Shown here: positions 29,208 to 36,785 of the stretch, piece after piece | Layout: each line of letters starts with the position of its first letter | Position numbering within the stretch: the first letter of the stretch is position 1 | NCBI GenBank assembly: GCA_018267575.1 | Contig: JAFDYF010000001.1 | Coordinates: forward strand, 62,001-126,000 | From: Bacteroidota bacterium | GTDB lineage: Bacteria; Bacteroidota; Bacteroidia; Chitinophagales; Chitinophagaceae | DNA length: 64,000 nucleotides | Direction: 5' to 3' | Translations under genes and position numbers: made by a program | The notes under the pieces: model-generated | What the model was told of the DNA's origin: nothing | Database searches by the model: none | The model's input: only the letters and a program-made list of their open reading frames with translations

Positions 29208-29957
29208 ATGGAAAAAGACTTACCTCTGGAGAAATGGAAAAAGATAGAGTTTGACGTTAAATACACCAATGATAACGTTATTGAAGTCTCCAACTATGGG
29301 CGGCTCAGAACGTTTAACAAAACATCGGACGGCAATATTCTCAAAGGGGCGATGATCAATGGCTACCGGATTATCCGTTTTAAACTTTTTAAGCCAAGGG
29401 AACCCGACACCGTAAAAAAACTTGAGTTCCTCCAAAAACAGGTTTTTCGTCTGGGCGCCAAAATAAAAGCCATGAAGGAGAACAAAGAAGACAAGGTTAA
29501 AATCCGCGAAGCAGAGGAGCTCTTGGCTGGCATGAGGAAAAACCTGAGCAAAAAATTTTCGGATGATACCAAGAACCGAACAGTTCACTATCATGGCCTC
29601 GTTCACCGACTGGTAGCAGAAAAATTTTGTAAAAAATCATCCGAACAGCATACCATTGTGGCCCATCTGGATTATGATAAGCTCAACAACAAAAGCAGCA
29701 ACCTAAAATGGATGACCCCCGATGAAAATTATGCCCACCAACAAAACAGCCCACATGTAATTGCGGAAAAAAAGGAGCGGCGCAATGAAAAATCCAGAAA
29801 CTCCAAACTCACGGTAACAAAAGTGATGCTGTTAAAAAAATTGCTCAACCAGGGCAAACCCATCCGCACATTGGTGAAACAATTCAAAGTCACGGATACC
29901 CAAATCTTACGAATCAAAAGAGGCGAAAATTGGGGCGACATCAAAGCCGCAGAATAA
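29208..29957 (+). CDS. NUMOD4/HNH endonuclease-like protein with C-terminal helix-turn-helix
   Basis: The N-terminus EKWKKIEFDVKYTNDNVIEVSNYGRLRTF is a NUMOD4 module as found in homing endonucleases. A lysine/glutamate-rich coiled-coil insertion (about residues 65-115) separates it from an HNH_3-like core: VHRLVAEKFCKK, then AHLDYDKLNNKSSNLKWMT. The C-terminal 50 residues (SKLTVTKVMLLKKLLNQGK to RIKRGENWGDI) look like a resolvase-type HTH. No intron, intein or disrupted host gene is evident, so it is free-standing. It could be a mobile endonuclease or a domesticated DNA-binding protein. Confidence 0.8.
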   Translation: MEKDLPLEKWKKIEFDVKYTNDNVIEVSNYGRLRTFNKTSDGNILKGAMINGYRIIRFKLFKPREPDTVKKLEFLQKQVFRLGAKIKAMKENKEDKVKIREAEELLAGMRKNLSKKFSDDTKNRTVHYHGLVHRLVAEKFCKKSSEQHTIVAHLDYDKLNNKSSNLKWMTPDENYAHQQNSPHVIAEKKERRNEKSRNSKLTVTKVMLLKKLLNQGKPIRTLVKQFKVTDTQILRIKRGENWGDIKAAE

Positions 29958-29965
29958 TCTGTGAT

Positions 29966-29996
29966 TTTGTTTTCTCCTCCCCAAGTTTGATTTTTG
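29966..29996 (+). promoter_or_regulatory. Promoter of the DUF2306 membrane protein
   Basis: TTTG at 29966-29969, 19 bases, then GATTTTTG at 29989-29996: one mismatch from TTTG-N19-TAnnTTTG. It overlaps a possible TTG start at 29994 and so supports the ATG at 30009. Confidence 0.65.
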
Positions 29997-30008
29997 CCAA
30001 AAACAAGA

Positions 30009-30635
30009 ATGGCCAAAAAAGGGCTTTGGGCTTTGTTCGCTGCGCTCTGCATCATTATTGGCCTTTATCCCATCCTATATTTCGTGTTGGATAAAAATTT
30101 TGGGCTGCTCAGTTCAAAACCGATTTTTTTATTGAAGAATGTTTATTGGAACATCGGTTTTTATATCCATATTATTTTTTCCGGCATCGCTTTGTTGACC
30201 GGTTGGTCGCAGTTCATCCCTTCTTTCAGGGAAAAATATCTTGGTCTTCATCGTAGAATAGGAAAGATTTATGTTACCACAGCTTGCGCAGGTTCACTAT
30301 CTGGTTTTGGCATCGCCTTTTATGCAACAGGAGGGCTCATCTCATCGCTCGGTTTTATTTTTCTGGCCATTATTTGGTTTAGTAGCACACTAACCGCTTA
30401 TATTCAAATAAAAAATGGATTTATCGCCCGGCATCAAAAAGCAATGATCTTCAGCTATGCAGCTTGCTTTGCCGCTGTTACGCTCCGTATCTGGCTGCCT
30501 TTGCTTATGATGCTTACAAAAGATTTTACGGAATCCTATCTGATCGTCGCCTGGCTTTGTTGGCTCCCCAATATGGCATTCGCAGGTTGGCTGGCAAGAA
30601 AAACCACGGTGACCAAGCTGCCCGCAACCAATTAG
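30009..30635 (+). CDS. DUF2306 multi-pass membrane protein
   Basis: About 208 residues with six likely membrane helices: a first one near the N-terminus (LWALFAALCIIIGLYPILYF), then IHIIFSGIALLTGWSQF and others. The segment HRRIGKIYVTTACAGSLSGF is typical of the DUF2306 family of inner-membrane proteins, whose conserved histidines recall heme-binding four-helix cores, though no function is proven. The ATG at 30009 lies after a recognisable promoter; the TTG at 29994 is within it. Confidence 0.75.
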   Translation: MAKKGLWALFAALCIIIGLYPILYFVLDKNFGLLSSKPIFLLKNVYWNIGFYIHIIFSGIALLTGWSQFIPSFREKYLGLHRRIGKIYVTTACAGSLSGFGIAFYATGGLISSLGFIFLAIIWFSSTLTAYIQIKNGFIARHQKAMIFSYAACFAAVTLRIWLPLLMMLTKDFTESYLIVAWLCWLPNMAFAGWLARKTTVTKLPATN

Positions 30636-30687
30636 CCAATGTTTCGAAAACCCTTGGCAGAAGCATGTTTCGCTTGGTTTTACACAG

Positions 30688-30718
30688 TTTGTTCATAAGT
30701 TTTTTTCCCCTATTTTTG
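30688..30718 (+). promoter_or_regulatory. Consensus Bacteroidota promoter of ppiD
   Basis: TTTG at 30688-30691, exactly 19 bases, then TATTTTTG at 30711-30718. This is a perfect match to TTTG-N19-TAnnTTTG, 34 bases before the ATG. Confidence 0.8.
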
Positions 30719-30752
30719 CAATCCTTTTCAAAATAGCACATAAAATAAAAAC

Positions 30753-32903
30753 ATGTCAGTAATTCAGCAGATCCGTGATAGAGCCGCGTGGCTTGTGTTT
30801 GGTCTTATTGCACTTAGTTTGCTTGGTTTTTTGGCGATGGATGCTTTCGTGGGTAAAAGCCGCGTTTTTGGTGGCAACTCCACCGTTATCGGCACCGTGA
30901 ACGGGGAGGATATCGAATATGCCAAGTTCCAGCAAGTGGTAGAAGAAATGGAGAACCAGTACAAGAGCCGGGGAATGCAGATAAACGATATGATGTCACA
31001 AAATATCAAGAACCAGGTTTGGAACCAGTTTATTGAGGACGATGTGCTTAGCAAGATTTATAAAAAGACGGGTATCGATGTAAGTGATAAGGAACTGAAC
31101 GATATGCTTGTTGGCCCCAATCCAATACAGGGTATCAAAGGTTCTTTCACCGACCCTAAAACGGGTGTTTTTGATGCGCAAGCTGCAGCTACCACCATCA
31201 ACCAGTTAAGGCAATTATATAAGGGGAATAAGACTACCGATAAAAACTATCCTCAAGCAAAAATGCTTTATGAACAACTGATCCCCCAATGGATAAAGGA
31301 CCGCGAGAAAGAAAAATATCTTTCTATGCTTAGCAATAGTTCCTATGTACCAAAGTGGATGGCGGAAAAAATGATTTCAGACCAGAACGAGATGGCCAAC
31401 ATTACCTACGTTAACATGCCTTATTCCAGCATTCCAGACAGCACGGTGAAAGTGAGCGACGACGAAATCAGTGCATATGTTCAAAATCATAAAGAACAAT
31501 ATAAGCAGGAAGAGTCCAGAAGCATTGCCTATGTCACATTCAATGCAGCACCCACGGCCACTGATAGTGCTGCCATCCTAAAACAACTCATAGATATCAA
31601 GCCTGAATTTGATACCACTCATAATGTGGATGCTTTTCTTGCCAGGAATGGTTCTGAAATTTCATTTGCCAATTCCTATTTTGCCAAATCCAAGATACAG
31701 GTACCCAATAAGGATTCCATTTTTGCACTTGCAAAAAACGCTGTTTTTGGTCCTTATCTCGACAATGGGGATTATGTGATGGCCAAAAAATTAGATGAGA
31801 AAATCATGCCCGATTCTGTTCGTGCAAGACATATCCTGGTTGCAACCATTGACCCCAGAACTGGGCAGCCGATTATGGATGACAGTGCAGCCAAGCTGAA
31901 AATAGATAGCATTAAGAATTTGATTGATAAAGGCGAAAACTTCGAGACCCTTGCTATGAAAGTTTCTGACGATGAGGGCAGCAAAGCAAAAGGCGGAGAT
32001 CTTGGCTATTTTACTTACGGCAGTATGGTAAAGGAGTTTAATGATTTTTGTTTTGATGGCAAAAAGGGTGACAAGAAGATTGTTAAAACACAATTTGGTT
32101 ACCACTATATAGAAATCACCGACCAGAAAGATTTCGAGCCTTCTTACAAAATTGCTTATATGGCCAAAAAAATAGAGCCGAGCAATGAAACCGACCAAAA
32201 TGCTTCGGGATTGGCCAGCCAATTTGCCGGCTTGAGCCGCGACGAACAATCTTTTGAGGATAACCTGAAAAAGGATAACCTGCAAAAATTTATGGGTACC
32301 GATATCCAGCCCACTGCTAGCGCTATACCAGGTTTGGGCTCGAACCGCCAATTGGTAAAATGGATGTATGATGATAAGACCAGTCTCGGCAACGTATCTG
32401 AACCTTATTCTGTAGATCAAAAATATGTGGTTGCCATGCTCACCGAAATCAATCATGAAGGCACTATGAGTGCTGCCAAAGCCAGGCCTTTGGTAGAACC
32501 TATTTTGCGCAATCAAAAAAAGGGCGAGTTGATTAATAAAAAAATTGGCTCAGCAAATAGCCTGGAAGCCGTAGCGCAAGCTACTGGGCAGCAGGTGTTG
32601 AAAGCCGACAGTATCAGTTTTTCTTCGCCTTTCATTCCCAATGTTGGGCAGGAGCCCAAAGTGATTGGGGCTTCTTTCGACAAACAATTGCAAGGCAAAC
32701 CTGTATCGCAGCCCATTGACGGTAATGGTGCTGTATTTTCCATCAAAGTGGAAAATGTCTTTGCCAAACAAAATACCTCAGGCGATATCGACCAGTTCCG
32801 TACCAGTCTGGAACAGCAGGAGCAGTCAATGATCAGTTACCGGGCGATGGAAGTTTTAAGAAAGAACGCCAAAGTAAAAGACAACCGGGCGAAGTTTTTC
32901 TAA
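30753..32903 (+). CDS. PpiD/SurA-like periplasmic peptidyl-prolyl isomerase chaperone
   Basis: A single N-terminal membrane helix (LVFGLIALSLLGFLAMDAFV) anchors the protein with its bulk in the periplasm. A SurA_N-type chaperone domain (VIGTVNGEDIEYAKFQQ) follows. One parvulin domain occupies about residues 355-458 (VRARHILVA, GGDLGYFTYGSMVKEF, FGYHYIEI). A second, diverged parvulin-like region may follow. At 716 residues it is the usual Bacteroidota size. It probably helps fold exported and outer-membrane proteins. It has its own promoter and a strong terminator, so it is monocistronic. Confidence 0.92.
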   Translation: MSVIQQIRDRAAWLVFGLIALSLLGFLAMDAFVGKSRVFGGNSTVIGTVNGEDIEYAKFQQVVEEMENQYKSRGMQINDMMSQNIKNQVWNQFIEDDVLSKIYKKTGIDVSDKELNDMLVGPNPIQGIKGSFTDPKTGVFDAQAAATTINQLRQLYKGNKTTDKNYPQAKMLYEQLIPQWIKDREKEKYLSMLSNSSYVPKWMAEKMISDQNEMANITYVNMPYSSIPDSTVKVSDDEISAYVQNHKEQYKQEESRSIAYVTFNAAPTATDSAAILKQLIDIKPEFDTTHNVDAFLARNGSEISFANSYFAKSKIQVPNKDSIFALAKNAVFGPYLDNGDYVMAKKLDEKIMPDSVRARHILVATIDPRTGQPIMDDSAAKLKIDSIKNLIDKGENFETLAMKVSDDEGSKAKGGDLGYFTYGSMVKEFNDFCFDGKKGDKKIVKTQFGYHYIEITDQKDFEPSYKIAYMAKKIEPSNETDQNASGLASQFAGLSRDEQSFEDNLKKDNLQKFMGTDIQPTASAIPGLGSNRQLVKWMYDDKTSLGNVSEPYSVDQKYVVAMLTEINHEGTMSAAKARPLVEPILRNQKKGELINKKIGSANSLEAVAQATGQQVLKADSISFSSPFIPNVGQEPKVIGASFDKQLQGKPVSQPIDGNGAVFSIKVENVFAKQNTSGDIDQFRTSLEQQEQSMISYRAMEVLRKNAKVKDNRAKFF

Positions 32904-32922
32904 ACCTAAAAATATTCCTTTT

Positions 32923-32949
32923 AAAAGCAGGCCAATGGCCTGCTTTTTT
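32923..32949 (+). terminator. Rho-independent terminator of ppiD
   Basis: AAAAGCAGGCC-AAT-GGCCTGCTTTTTT: a perfect stem with a three-base loop and a run of T, 20 bases after the stop codon. Confidence 0.9.
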
Positions 32950-32992
32950 GTTTAGTGCAATTCAGGCATCTTTTATACCAACTTTTCGGTCT

Positions 32993-33000
32993 TATCTTTG
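32993..33000 (+). promoter_or_regulatory. -7 promoter box of the DUF2480 gene
   Basis: TATCTTTG lies 15 bases before the ATG at 33016 and fits TAnnTTTG. No consensus -33 element is seen at 19 bases. Confidence 0.5.
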
Positions 33001-33015
33001 TAATAATATATAAGT

Positions 33016-33522
33016 ATGAGCGAGGAAATTATTAATAAGGTAGCGGCGAGTCCATTGCTTTCTTTGGACCTGGAAGAATATTATCCAAAGGAAGAAGTGG
33101 TGCTTTTCGACCTGAAGCCTTTTCTCTTTATGGAGCTAATCTTGAAAGAAAAAGATTTTCGAGCGGCTTTACAAAATCTGGATTGGTCTGTTTATCAAAA
33201 TAAAATTGTGGCGGTCACCTGCTCGGCAGATGCTATTATCCCCGTTTGGGCCTATATGTTGGTGGTGAGCTATCTGGAGCCTTTTGCGAAAGAAGTGGTT
33301 TTGGGGGATGAAAAAAAAGCCGTGGAGCAAATACTCCTCAAAAAAATACAAGAGATCAATATCGAGGAATTCACTGATAAAAGAATCGTGGTGAAAGGAT
33401 GTGGCGAACTGCCCATTGGCGAGTTTGCCTATATGGAAATCACCAAAAGGTTGCGCCCCGTGGCCAAAAGCATTATGTACGGGGAGCCTTGCAGTACGGT
33501 GCCGATTTTTAAGAAGAAGTGA
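33016..33522 (+). CDS. DUF2480 family protein
   Basis: The 168-residue cytoplasmic protein matches the DUF2480 family of Bacteroidota: the N-terminal block VVLFDLKPFLFMELILKEKDFR, the central SADAIIPVWAYMLV and the C-terminal GCGELPIGEFAYMEITKRL with GEPCSTVPIFK. The conserved Cys residues in the last two blocks might bind a metal or be catalytic, but nothing is established. It is a lone gene between ppiD and mgtE. Confidence 0.85.
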   Translation: MSEEIINKVAASPLLSLDLEEYYPKEEVVLFDLKPFLFMELILKEKDFRAALQNLDWSVYQNKIVAVTCSADAIIPVWAYMLVVSYLEPFAKEVVLGDEKKAVEQILLKKIQEINIEEFTDKRIVVKGCGELPIGEFAYMEITKRLRPVAKSIMYGEPCSTVPIFKKK

Positions 33523-33700
33523 GGGATTAATTGGGGGGATTGGGAATTAGAAATTGGGAATTTGTTGTTCCTAAATTTCGGCCGCTGAATAGAATTGATT
33601 CCGTACAAGAGTGTCCCGTTATTCACGGGATAAACTGTGCAACGATGCTAAATAGTAGCACTGCTGCTTAGATAAAAATAAAATTTCCTCTTCCTTACAC

Positions 33701-35068
33701 TCAAAGCAAATGGCCCCGCATCACCACAAAGGCGATGCTGAAATAGATGATCAAACCGGTTACGTCTACCAAAGTGGCCACGAATGGTGCGGAGGAAGCT
33801 GCGGGGTCCGCCCCCAATTTTTTCAACATGATCGGCAACATAGATCCAGAAAGTGTGCCCCAAAGCACCACACCAATCAATGCAAAAAAAACAGTGAGCG
33901 CCACGAAAATCCAGTTGGATCCGCCGTAGTCGTACCAACCGAGTTCTTGCCAGATGCTGATGCGCATAAAACCGACCACGCCCAATATGGCACCAAGTAC
34001 CAATCCAGAAATGATTTCTTTGCGCATTACTTTCCACCAATCCTTGAAGCCGATTTCGCCCAAGGCCATGGCACGGATAATAATAGAAGATGCCTGCGAC
34101 CCTGAATTACCGCCACTGGAAATGATCAATGGGATGAACAATGCCAATACCACGGCTTGATTGATTTCGTTGGCAAAATGTCCCATGGCCGTTGCCGTTA
34201 GCATTTCGCCCAAAAATAAAATGATGAGCCAACCGGCCCTCTTTTTAATTAAACTACTAAATGCAATGGTATTATAGGGTTCGTCCAATGCTTCGGAACC
34301 CCCCATCTTTTGGATTTCCTTGGTGTCTTCCGATTCCGATAAACGCAGTACATCATCGAGTGTCACAATACCCAATAACACTCCATTTTCATCCGTGACG
34401 GGCAAGGCATAACGGCTATTGTTCCGGAACACATTGATGACTTCTTTCTGGTCGTCATTTGCCCGAAGACAGATAAAATGGTGGTCCATGATCTGATCCA
34501 CAATCGTGTTTGGATCCACAATCAAAAACTCCTTGATATTGATATCATCGATCAATACCCCTTGATCATCCACCACAAATAAAAAATTGATGGTTTCGGT
34601 TGCCCTTCCCCGTTGTTTTATGAGGTCGAGCACTTGTTGTACCGTATCTGTTTTTTTGATCTCCACATAATCGGGTGTCATCAAGCGGCCCACGGAACCG
34701 ATGGGGTAGCCCAAGAGTTCCAGGGTTTCTTCACGGGCCTCTGGGTTGAGGGTCTTCAAGAGTTCATTGACCGATTTACCGGGGAGCAGGGAGAGAAAAG
34801 CGGTACGGTCATCTGGTTGCAGGTTGTTGAGCAGCTCTGCCGCTTTTTCCTCAGGCAAGGATTTTATGATGCTTTCCTGCTTTTGCTTTCGTAGGAACTT
34901 AAATGCCTTTGCGGCTTGCTTTGGGTCCAAGTGTTGGAACAGGCTCACGGCCGAATGGGCATATTTATTGGTAAACTCCACAATGTCCTTGGAGCTCAGT
35001 TTTTTCAGTTTCACAAAATCGGTGATCTTGTTGTGCTGTAGCAGGTTCTTGATATCGTTCAGGTTCAT
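33701..35068 (-). CDS. mgtE: Magnesium transporter MgtE
   Basis: MgtE is a Mg2+ channel gated by cytoplasmic magnesium. The 455-residue protein shows the N-terminal helical MgtE_N superhelix (about 1-125), two CBS domains (from GRLMTPDYVEIKKTDTVQQV to about residue 255) and the membrane domain with five helices. The signature PLIISSGGNSGSQASSIIIRA forms the pore region, and DPAASSAPFVATLVDVTGL is the final conserved block that contributes a metal-site Asp. All parts are intact. It is transcribed alone. Confidence 0.95.
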   Translation of the reverse strand: MNLNDIKNLLQHNKITDFVKLKKLSSKDIVEFTNKYAHSAVSLFQHLDPKQAAKAFKFLRKQKQESIIKSLPEEKAAELLNNLQPDDRTAFLSLLPGKSVNELLKTLNPEAREETLELLGYPIGSVGRLMTPDYVEIKKTDTVQQVLDLIKQRGRATETINFLFVVDDQGVLIDDINIKEFLIVDPNTIVDQIMDHHFICLRANDDQKEVINVFRNNSRYALPVTDENGVLLGIVTLDDVLRLSESEDTKEIQKMGGSEALDEPYNTIAFSSLIKKRAGWLIILFLGEMLTATAMGHFANEINQAVVLALFIPLIISSGGNSGSQASSIIIRAMALGEIGFKDWWKVMRKEIISGLVLGAILGVVGFMRISIWQELGWYDYGGSNWIFVALTVFFALIGVVLWGTLSGSMLPIMLKKLGADPAASSAPFVATLVDVTGLIIYFSIAFVVMRGHLL

Positions 35069-35589
35069 GCCGGAAGATTGATGAATGAGAAAATGAGATT
35101 TTTTACCTGATAAGGGCCAAAAATTAAGGATTAAAAATGAAAGAACGGAATTTGGGGGGAAGAAGAAAATGTTATTGTATAAATAAGGGATGCTGGTGTT
35201 TACTCAATATAAGCCTTCAATGTATTTGTATTATTAAATAATGTATCGACTATTTAGGGTCTTAACGTGTTGTGCTATTAGTTTATCAAATAAATAAGCA
35301 TTGATTAAAGGGTTTATCCCAAATATTCTTTGTTCTTTTTTGCTTGCCCAAAAAAGAACCAAAAAAGGGCACCAGAAAACGATGTACGGCCTCCCGAGAT
35401 CCGCTTCGCTCGTCGGGACAAGCGTTTTCTGGGAGGAGCTTCGATTGAACTTTAGTAGTACTGTGATGAACGGCATTGGTTCCCTGATTGGTTAAATATC
35501 GGCAAAAACAATTTTTAATTATCACATTTACTGATAATTGTTTTTTAAAAAATTGGCAATCTAAAACTGATTTTGAGAGTAATATCCGA
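35069..35589. other. Intergenic spacer of 521 bp holding a hairpin element
   Basis: Apart from the hairpin-rich element at 35332-35432 I see no gene. Short frames on both strands across the element encode low-quality peptides and disagree with each other, as expected of palindromic DNA. Confidence 0.7.
35332..35432. repeat. Palindromic REP-like intergenic element with nested hairpins
   Basis: Three exact inverted repeats lie in 101 bases. GTTCTTTTTTG (35332-35342) pairs with CAAAAAAGAAC (35349-35359) over a 6-base loop. CCAGAAAACG (35372-35381) pairs with CGTTTTCTGG (35423-35432). Inside that, TCCCGA (35392-35397) pairs with TCGGGA (35413-35418). I recall similar phrases between genes in other Bacteroidota, but copy number here cannot be tested. 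Confidence 0.75.
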
Positions 35590-36663
35590 TTATAAACTTT
35601 CGTACAATGCCCTTAATTTTTCCCGGGTCATCGTCTTTTCCCAATCCTTGCCCAATGCGTTTTCCCATAAAGGTTTCATGCCAAGGGATACATTGATCAT
35701 GATATCAAACTGCTCGTCGGTCAACCCTTTGGTGATATGTTGGGGGATATCGATCTTGTTTTTTTCTACCATCACTTTAAATTCTGCAACACCTTCTGGA
35801 TAAAATTCTTCCAGTTTATTAAATACAATGCAATTGCCGATACCATGTTTGGTGCCCAGCAAATAGCTGAGGCCATAACTCACGGCATGTGCCACCCCCA
35901 CTTGGGAATAGGCAATGCTCATACCGCCAGCAAAGGAAGCCATCATCAGTTGATCATCACATTCATTGTCCCAATGGTCTTTTTCCACAAATACTTTTTG
36001 GCAAAGCTGCAAGGCTTTTTCTCCATAGGATTTTGAAAACTCGTTCAGATAGGTGCCTTGCAAACTTTCAATACAGTGTATATAACAATCCATCCCCGTA
36101 TAAAAACGTTGGTTCACGGGTGCATTCGCCGTTAATTCTGGATCGAGTACTATTTGGTTGAATGGTGTGAAATCGGAATTCATTCCCAGTTTTTTGGTGG
36201 GACCGGTCAATACGGTTGTCCGTGATACTTCGGCCCCTGTGCCGCTCAATGTGGGGATACCCACTTTATAAACTCCGGGTTTTTTTACCAGGTCCCAACC
36301 TTGATAATCGGCCGAAGAACCCGGGTTGGTCATCATCAAAGAAACTGCTTTGGCAAAATCCATGGTGGAGCCACCGCCAATGCCAATAACACCACTAATT
36401 TCCCCAAAATCATCTTTTAGTTGTTGGGCAATCCTATCCACATAACTTGTTTTGGGCTCTAGGGTCACATCTATAAAAATCACCCGATCCTTGCCCCTGA
36501 GTGGGACACGGCTTGCTAATGGCTTCCCTTCAAAAAAATGGTCAATCAAAAAAACCATGGGGGAACTTCCCTTGCGATGTGGGGTCATAATCTCATCAAG
36601 CTGATTAAAGCAACCCCGGCCATATACCACATAATCCACCATCTTAAAATTCCTGAATTTCAT
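35590..36663 (-). CDS. Iron-containing alcohol dehydrogenase, candidate 3-deoxy-manno-octulosonate 8-oxidase (KdnB-like)
   Basis: A group III metal-dependent alcohol dehydrogenase of 357 residues. The nucleotide-binding GGGSTMDFAKA and metal-site segments (GMDCYIHCIES, VAHAVSYG and GTKHGIGN) are intact. The N-terminus FRNFKMVDYVVYGRGCFNQL and the block DYQGWDLVKKPGVYKVGIP recall KdnB of Shewanella, which oxidises the C8 hydroxyl of Kdo so that KdnA can aminate it. kdsB lies 1.7 kb upstream in the same direction, which fits Kdo chemistry. The ATG at 36663 is preferred; a TACCTTCGC box lies just upstream of it, inside the longer frame to 36741. No kdnA-like aminotransferase is in the window. 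Confidence 0.82.
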   Translation of the reverse strand: MKFRNFKMVDYVVYGRGCFNQLDEIMTPHRKGSSPMVFLIDHFFEGKPLASRVPLRGKDRVIFIDVTLEPKTSYVDRIAQQLKDDFGEISGVIGIGGGSTMDFAKAVSLMMTNPGSSADYQGWDLVKKPGVYKVGIPTLSGTGAEVSRTTVLTGPTKKLGMNSDFTPFNQIVLDPELTANAPVNQRFYTGMDCYIHCIESLQGTYLNEFSKSYGEKALQLCQKVFVEKDHWDNECDDQLMMASFAGGMSIAYSQVGVAHAVSYGLSYLLGTKHGIGNCIVFNKLEEFYPEGVAEFKVMVEKNKIDIPQHITKGLTDEQFDIMINVSLGMKPLWENALGKDWEKTMTREKLRALYESL

Positions 36664-36682
36664 ATCCGCCAGATTTTGAAAT

Positions 36683-36691
36683 GCGAAGGTA
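36683..36691 (-). promoter_or_regulatory. -7 promoter box of the KdnB-like gene
   Basis: On the minus strand TACCTTCGC is one base from TAnnTTTGC and ends 19 bases before the ATG at 36663. Confidence 0.45.
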
Positions 36692-36785
36692 CAGGAATCA
36701 AAAAATAAATGAGTTGCCCAAAAAATCCCTAAACAAATCATGGGCTTGAACCCATTTCGTAGTAAATTACGTGGAGCTTAAAACC

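Noticed and set aside
29208..29957. Group I intron carrying the HNH gene
   Set aside because: Flanking genes are intact and no intron core or split gene is apparent.
31791..32516. 241-residue antisense frame within ppiD
   Set aside because: It is the shadow of a strongly supported coding frame and has no domain signature.
35286..35525. Minus-strand frame of 79 residues in the hairpin element
   Set aside because: It reads through the palindromes, as do frames on the other strand; the peptide is a translation of a repeat, not a gene.
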